Shown piece after piece: positions 57,915 through 64,000 of a stretch of DNA of 64,000 nt. The position numbers and the translations under genes were made by a program. Numbering within the stretch: position 1 is the stretch's first letter; each line of letters starts with the position of its first letter. Below the pieces are notes generated by a model, which saw nothing but the letters and a program-made list of their open reading frames with translations, had not been told where the DNA came from and did no database searches. Location: positions 682,001 through 746,000 of the forward strand of contig JALLLS010000003.1 in the NCBI GenBank assembly GCA_025094145.1. Direction: 5' to 3'. Source of the stretch: Spinellus fusiger. Lineage: Eukaryota; Mucoromycota; Mucoromycetes; Mucorales; Phycomycetaceae.

Positions 57915-59140
57915 CACACCCAAAGATTTTTAGGATATATAAAGAAATATCCTGAGAATAAAATCGCAATATTTTTATGATTGGCTAATGTGTTTTAAAA
58001 TGCCTTTTTGCTGTCTAGATGGGCTATTTCAAACTCTACCTGCCTATTCTAGCATTGGCTACTGACTTTGTAATTAAGAAGTATAGAATTGGCTGTAAAA
58101 ACAAGAAATAGAACAAGAATCACCCCAAAATTACAACTCAGCCACTGCTATTCTTCTCTTAACATAATTTGTTATCCTTAAGCCCATAGTATTCGCAGTA
58201 TACCACTGCTTAAGAAAGATGTATTATAGAACACACTGAATTAACTCTAGTGGTCATTGTTCATAAAATAGAACCAAACTCACTTATATTAAGAACTGTG
58301 TATTCATTCATTGACTCAATATTCATAATCACTTTAGTAACTATGTTATTGTAACTGGTATTAACAGTGGTGCTTAATGATTACAAAGTATTGTTTCTAA
58401 TACTGGGCTTTAGGCTCAAGGCAAATAGAGTGTGAATTGTTTGACTTGTGAATTTTATGAGTGGAGGCTAGTGTATACCCCACCAGAATAGAGAAAGAAT
58501 AATTATTATTTGTTTTGATATTCCCCTCCTTTTGTTATTTCCTACACTGCACATACAACTTAACACCCAAGTACTTGTCAAGATGAGCATAACTGAGCAA
58601 GTTAATGTGCCATTATTAACAAAGTGAAACAATAGAAAGAAGTTGTAGGCACCATCAAAGACTGTTCTTGAGGTAAAAAGGTAAGTAGTGTCTATCTGAG
58701 CTTGAGCTCATTGTAATCCACAAGACACTCATTGTATTGCTATTAGGCAAGTAAAGACTCCTTTCAAGTCAGCCTCAGGTGGTTTTCTGTACTATCTAGG
58801 GTCTCTAGGGTGTACTACTGAGCATAGTTATCTATCTTCCAAGAACAAAGAATTGGGTTTTTAGGGTATGTATTCTATTGCTATGAGGGAATGCACTTGG
58901 GCAGTAGCTATAGTCATAATATAGTATTATCTATACTATTATAATAAACAATTTTATTCATAAACAATATATTCTATTGATAATACAATTTGATATTGAG
59001 GTATACTACAAAAGGAAACAATAAATGGTATACCCACAAACCTTTTGATTTTAAATACATTTCCATAAAAGGGAACTTTCTATTGTGTCGTAAAAGGAAG
59101 AAGATATCACCGCTTAAAGGCCAGAAGATCTTTGGGTGTG
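57915..59140 (+). mobile_element. E-family TIR element, copy 2 (intact, 1,226 bp)
   Basis: TA at 57913-57914 and 59141-59142 flank CACACCCAAAGATTTTT on the left and AGATCTTTGGGTGTG on the right, 13-bp perfect inverted termini. There is no coding frame. It is closely similar to copy 1 (2264-5058 minus element A) throughout. Best reading: a non-autonomous DNA transposon family of the TA-targeting superfamily. Confidence 0.75.
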
Positions 59141-59341
59141 TACATCTTAATTTATTTCTACTCCGTCTCAAATCGATGTCATTTTTAAACAATTGTAGTT
59201 CGACTATTTCCTTTTATATCCTAAGGATCTCCTGGTGTGGAAATCATCCAACAACAGACCTGTTATTTGTTTCTGCATAAGCTGTACTTTTCCATTTCTC
59301 TCTTTTCCATTTCTCTCTTTTTCTCTCTCTCTTTTGGCACG

Positions 59342-62264
59342 ATGAAAAACACACGAGTAGAAATAGCCTACCTAAGGCCAAATGTTTATATTCATCCTTC
59401 TGCATATCCCTCCGATGCTATTCCTGGCTACTTGTCGGTAGTAAAGGTAGTCTTCACAAAGAGAGTGGGCTGGGTGCTTATGGCATGACAGGGTGTTCAT
59501 CACTACCTCGTTGCATGGTCACCAGAAACCACATACGAAATTAAAGACACAGAGTCTTTTGTTCAAGTAGACTGCAATCCAGAAGAGTCTACAGAAGAAG
59601 GTAGGAAACTCTTAAGAAAAAAAGAAAAAAGAAAGAAAAAAAAGTCTGAGGAAGTGATAGCACCCATGGTGCCTTCCATGACAGAAACAGCAGCAGAAGA
59701 CCACTCCTTGTATGCCATGACATGTCCTATTGAGAACATCCATTCTCTTGTCATTCATCCCCCCTCTCTTACTCAGTGGTATGGAAGCCTCGTCATTAAC
59801 TTCAAGGAGGGACACTCGTCACCACCCCTTTGGTTTCATGAGGACGAGAAGAATAAGCTAGCAAGTAAACAGGCAGAAGATCATACTCAGGTGTGCTGGG
59901 GAGGAGATGAGTTTGTGGATCATCTGGAGCGACTGACTCGAGTCATCAGGTAAATGAGTGTGTCAATGGACTTGTTGAGAAGAGGGTCTCTTGTACGTGA
60001 CATGTAACATGTAATATGCAATGTATACACAAAGATGTTCTGAAGATATTTCCTTGTATTGGGTTGGATCCACAGCACAGGAGAACAGTCCAGACACTGT
60101 CACTCAGCAGGAAAAGGCAATGGTGTCTTCCCCAAAGACAGTGTTTGATTCATCTCACATGGATCCTCTGATGACAGTGAGTGGATAAACAGTGTTCCAC
60201 TGTGTCTATGCAAAAAGAAAAGAAAAAAAGAAAAGGAAAAGAAAACTTAACATCTGCTGTAGGTATTAAAAGAAGCACGGTGGGGAATCCTTGAGAAATT
60301 GTCACGAGTCACTAAATTCTCCCGAGACACAGCAGGTAAAATAAATAAACAACTCCCTTGGACATTAGCACAAGACAGCGACTCAACGACCCAACCAACC
60401 ATTCTAGTCAGTATTCTGGGCCATCCTTCTTCTCGTCCTATTATTGCCTTGCTGCCTCCTGATCTACAGTCATTGTGCAATAATGAAACAGTCAAACAGA
60501 CCATGGACGATTATGATTCTGCTCGTATTTACCTGGCAAAATGGGCAGCTGATTTGGCAGCACAGTCTGAAAAATCCACCCCCTTGGAGCGACGGTACCG
60601 CCATGTTGGGATTTGGGGTCATGGCGGGTGGGAAGAAGACACTGCCCTGGGTGTATTTGAAATCCTCAATGTAAGTAAAGAAATAGAAATAGAAATAGAA
60701 AAAAAATAGAAATAGAAAAAAGACTTGGCAGTTTATTATATTTTATTATTTCACTAGTCAGAAAATGACTTTTCCATTCCAACTCATACACGAACAAGCC
60801 CCATCACACCCCAACAGTGGTCCTCTTTCTTTGATGAACAAGGAAGACTACAGGTGGGAGAAGCTTACCTCCATAAAAGTGTATTCTGTGGTGGACTGGA
60901 TCCATCCCTAAGAGAGGAGGCATGGTTGTTTCTGACAGGTGTGTATGCATGGAGCTCTACCGCTACAGAGAGAGAAGTCCTCCGAGAAGAAAAGAGGTAT
61001 GTCTGATCTACAAGGACGAGCATGTTAACAAAAGAGGATGTGTGGAAATAGAAACACCTATGTTCAGCTGAAAAGTCAATGGGCAGACGATGAAGTATAC
61101 CAAAGCAATCCTGAATTCCAAGACCAAAGACACAGAATAAGTAGGTGATAAGAATTAAATAAAAGAAAAAAGTCCATCTCATCCAGTGGGGGCACCAGAC
61201 AAAGATGTGCATCGTACAGACAGAACAGTACCCATGTATGCTAAAGAAGACATGGAGAATCCAGATCCTACCATGCATGTTGGTACCAACAAACACCTTG
61301 AGATATTAAAGGATATTCTATGCACTTACAATATCCACAATAAAGAACTAGGTAAGAGTAGCCTACACATTTCCTACTAGCTTATTCAACCTCTGTTTTA
61401 GGCTATGTCCAGGGTATGTCAGATCTTCTATCGCCCTTGTATGCTGTGATTAAAGATGAATCCCTTGCCTTTTGGGCTTTTACAAGATTCATGGATCGTA
61501 TGGTAAGTGATGAGTGTTATTATTGTTGTTGTTGTTGGCTCACTTGTCTATAGCAGTCCAACTTCTTTATGGATCAGTCAGGCATGCATGAGCAACTATT
61601 AACATTGGATGGTCTCTTGCAATTCATGGATCCTAGTCTGTACAAGCACTTTGAACGTACAGAGTGTGGTAATCTTTTCTTTTGCTTTCGATGGTTGCTC
61701 GTATGGTTTAAGCGTGAGTTTTCGTGGGAGGATACATTGAGTTTATGGGAAGTACTATGGACAGACTCTATTTCTGAAAAGTTCCATATGTTTGTTGCTC
61801 TATCAATTCTTGATCAAGTAAGTTCACCCATCAAAGAAAAAAAAGAAAGAAAGATCTTGATAAAAATACGTGCATTAATATCCATGAACAGCATCGTGAA
61901 GTGATTATTGACTATTTGAATAACTTTGATGAGATTTTAAAGGTAAATAAGAACATCAACACAAGACCATTCATATATATATATATATATATATATTTAT
62001 ATTTATGAATGTATATAGTATATCAATGATCTATCAATGAATATTCCTTTGAAAGAGACATTACAACGTGCAGAAATTATATTTTATCAGTTTAAGCAGC
62101 GTGTGGAGGCTGTAGAAACAAAACGAGATAAACTACACCAGGATAAAGTCCAGAGAAGACGGTCTACTAGCAAGACATCCTTTTCTACGACAGACATGGG
62201 GATTGATCATCTCCCAGTGGTGAATGATTTGCTCAAAGGACTTTTAGTATCTAAAAGTCACTAG
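59342..62264 (+). CDS. GYP7/TBC1D15-type Rab GTPase-activating protein
   Basis: Multi-exon: 59342-59446, 59492-59949, then exons near 60078-60177, 60263-60670, 60758-60998, 61050-61140, 61185-61351, 61402-61502, 61557-61818, 61891-61940 and 62020-62264. The N-terminal part (PNVYIHPSAYPSDAIPGYLS, then HHYLVAWSPE) matches the GYP7/TBC1D15 N-terminal Rab-binding region. The TBC domain begins WSSFFDEQGRL and FCGGLDPSLREEAWLFLTG. The arginine-finger motif is visible in DKDVHRTDRT and the glutamine finger in GYVQGMSDLLSP. Such proteins stimulate GTP hydrolysis by Ypt7/Rab7 in vacuole and endosome traffic. Oddity: joining 59949 (phase 2) to the acceptor at 60075 gives a stop, while the next exon is open only in another phase. 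An unmodelled splice or a frame error lies there. Confidence 0.85.
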
Positions 62265-62479
62265 TTTTTATATATTTTATCTTATCTTTTTATCTTTTAG
62301 TCTTTTCATCGCCTCTTGTGTGTATATAAATAAACAAAACATGTTAACAATGATAAAAATGATAAACAAAAGAAAAGCAGGTGATAAAGTGTTTTTCTAT
62401 TGAAATGATTGATTTGTATTGTATTTATAAACATATATTATTAGAAAAAAAGAAGAAAACGCACAGAGTAAGAACTCTA
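62265..62479. other. Short spacer downstream of the TBC gene
   Basis: T-rich then A-rich 3' flank with TTATCTTTTTATC repeats; no gene seen. Confidence 0.5.
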
Positions 62480-62481
62480 TA

Positions 62482-63107
62482 CAGTCAATTAGAAATAAAG
62501 TCGCTAATTTTGAGTTTAATATTATGCAAAAGATTCTTGTCCAACAATAATATCACTTGGCCCAGCAATAAAGACGTATTCATGAGGTTCGTTTATTTTT
62601 ATTATATAAAAGGGGAGCGAATGTTTCTCGACCCTATTTGCTTGCTTTCTTTTCTTTTCTTTTTCTTTTTCCTGATTACAAGTTATTTTACAGACACTCG
62701 AAATAAGTATGCAACACTTTGTGGATCTTGGTGTTTCTCTTAGTACTGTTTATAACTTCATGACAACTGAGCGGAATCTGTCCATTCAGCAAGTACAGCT
62801 CTAGCCTGTAGAAAGAAATAGCAAAGAAAAGATTCAACAAAAATAGAATTGGGTCCAAAAGTGGCAGCAAACTGATCTGGATTTCACAACAAATTGTGTC
62901 TTTCATGATGAATCAGCCTTTCATGTTAACTTGAAACCAGGTATGGCTTGGTCAAAGAAGGAAACTCCTGCAATTGTTACAGTGACAGGACATTATCCGA
63001 GCTTGTTAAAGGCTACTCTTGACAAAATGTTTAAACAAATAAAGGCTATGATGCTCCTTTTTTTGTTTTTGTTTAGGCTGCTTTTTTTATTGTGCAAGTT
63101 GCTCTTT
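62482..63107 (+). mobile_element. Element H (DDE transposase N-terminal half), direct copy
   Basis: TA at 62480-62481 then CAGTCAATTAGAAATAAAG. The body matches the inverse of 53241-53850. TATATAAAAGGGG lies at about 62604. The transposase pieces are TLEISMQHFVDLGVSLSTVY, VFHDESAFHVNLKPGMAWSK and TVTGHYPSLLKATLDKMFKQ, with stops between. The reading ends at KAMM where unit F begins, so the second Asp and the Glu are missing. Confidence 0.65.
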
Positions 63108-64000
63108 TTTACTGTCTTTTTCTCGAACCTTCTTTTTCTGCCAATATGGTGATCATCTCCAGGGAACAAGCAGTGTGTATGTTTTACTGCGAACCCTACA
63201 ATGAATCGAATGTCGTTAAGTTTTCAAAGTTGATTGACGATATAAACAATGTCGAAATCTGTTACTCAGTCGACCCGACAGAGCCAATGCTACTTTGACA
63301 AACACAAATAAACCAAAATTCATTCATGTTCAAAACGTACATTAGCAAAGATATGCATTTGCCTGTTGCAACAGAGGATGGGATGGATAATCAAAACAAG
63401 GATTTCCTCAGTAAGTTTTATTTATTTTTTAAAAAAACATTCTTGCATAAAGTGTTTACAGCTTTGTCATTCTTTACAGCGAATCATCAACAGATTGTGC
63501 AGTTCTTGAATGCTGTTTTTTTAACCATATGATCCGGATAATGATGAAGTCTATGAACAGAAGACTGTTAAGAATGGCGACATGTTGTCAATGTTGGGGA
63601 AGTACATAGAAATATTCAACGATAAGAATGTCACGTCGTTCGGAAACTGGTTGTTTTATCTGAACTGAAGAATAAAGTAGAGACTGATAGATGACAGGAC
63701 TTTATCCAAGAAAATAGATTGCTTTTTATTTAGTGGAATATACAACTCTTTATATACTAATCAGTTCTTTGCTTCCTGTAGTTGAGTATACACACATGAC
63801 TCTAACTACTTATCAGTGTTAATGCAATTGACGGGTGCTACTTATGTTAGACATGTTTCTGTATTGACTCTGGATACAACACTGGTGTTCATCAAAAAAG
63901 GTGAGCTTTTTGACGCCCAGACCGAAAAGAAAGTGTATTGCTGGTTCGTCAATGATCTCTGTTCGACCACTATACATTCTTAAAGAAGAATATATTGGTA
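63108..64000 (+). mobile_element. Mobile unit F, copy 3 (runs off the window)
   Basis: Almost identical to 51001-51893: ORF a at 63146-63298, ORF b from 63326 with the same intron and the same frame break, and the beginning of the YARKS gene up to the donor site at the last bases. Only one difference was noticed by eye in the first 200 bp (GTCGTTAAG versus GTCATTAAG). Everything to the right is outside the window. Confidence 0.65.

Noticed and set aside
1..64000. tRNA or rRNA genes
   Set aside because: A scan by eye for tRNA B-box-like GGTTCGAATCC and for long GC-rich conserved blocks found none; an automated scan was not possible.

Overview
The window reads as nuclear DNA of a filamentous fungus. 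Genes are split by short introns (about 38-90 bp, GT..AG), intergenic DNA is AT-rich, and microsatellites and Tc1/mariner debris are dense. Two gag-like LINE ORF1 relics and a multi-copy gene with a YARKS serine-recombinase-like signature point to Mucoromycota, probably Mucorales. That placement is an inference from remembered protein families, not a search.

Layout. (1) 1-9.4 kb is a transposon graveyard: a gag-like LINE ORF1 with two in-frame TGA codons, a Tc1 relic, a 1.2-kb TIR family (called E) holding a nested DDE element with 122-bp TIRs (called A), and further Tc1 copies (B, D). (2) 9.4-20.0 kb holds one very large 28-exon gene for a 2,864-residue protein: chromodomain-like segment, charged linker, long ankyrin array, WGR, PARP regulatory and catalytic domains, and a C-terminal PBZ-type PAR-binding zinc finger. 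A perfect 14-bp RFX X-box lies 168 bp upstream of its start. (3) 20-40 kb is gene-poor: two near-identical deleted D elements, a solo-LTR-like insertion inside an E copy, one small unrecognised gene (26.4-27.2 kb), and a Tc1 element split by a B element. (4) 40.4-50.1 kb is a compact housekeeping block: acireductone dioxygenase, VPS35 (minus), Mad3/BubR1-like checkpoint protein (divergent from VPS35), LSm6 and class II fructose-bisphosphate aldolase. (5) 50.4-55.6 kb carries a multi-gene mobile unit (called F) with a recombinase-like gene, an inverted partial copy and a LINE ORF1. (6) 55.8-62.3 kb has a type II membrane protein of the O-fucosyltransferase-like family, a complete E element and a GYP7/TBC1D15-type Rab-GAP. 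(7) 62.5-64 kb is another F copy, nearly identical to the first and running off the window.

The housekeeping genes do not form one pathway. VPS35 (retromer) and the GYP7-like Rab-GAP both serve endosome/vacuole traffic, and the O-fucosyltransferase-like protein is probably in the secretory pathway. The most unusual items are the PARP that combines a chromatin-reader-like N terminus with PAR synthesis and a PAR reader, and the F mobile unit.

Gene models were built by joining reading frames by eye at GT/AG sites. The PARP, ARD, Mad3, LSm6, aldolase and fucosyltransferase models close in frame. The TBC model has one unresolved junction near 59.95-60.08 kb.
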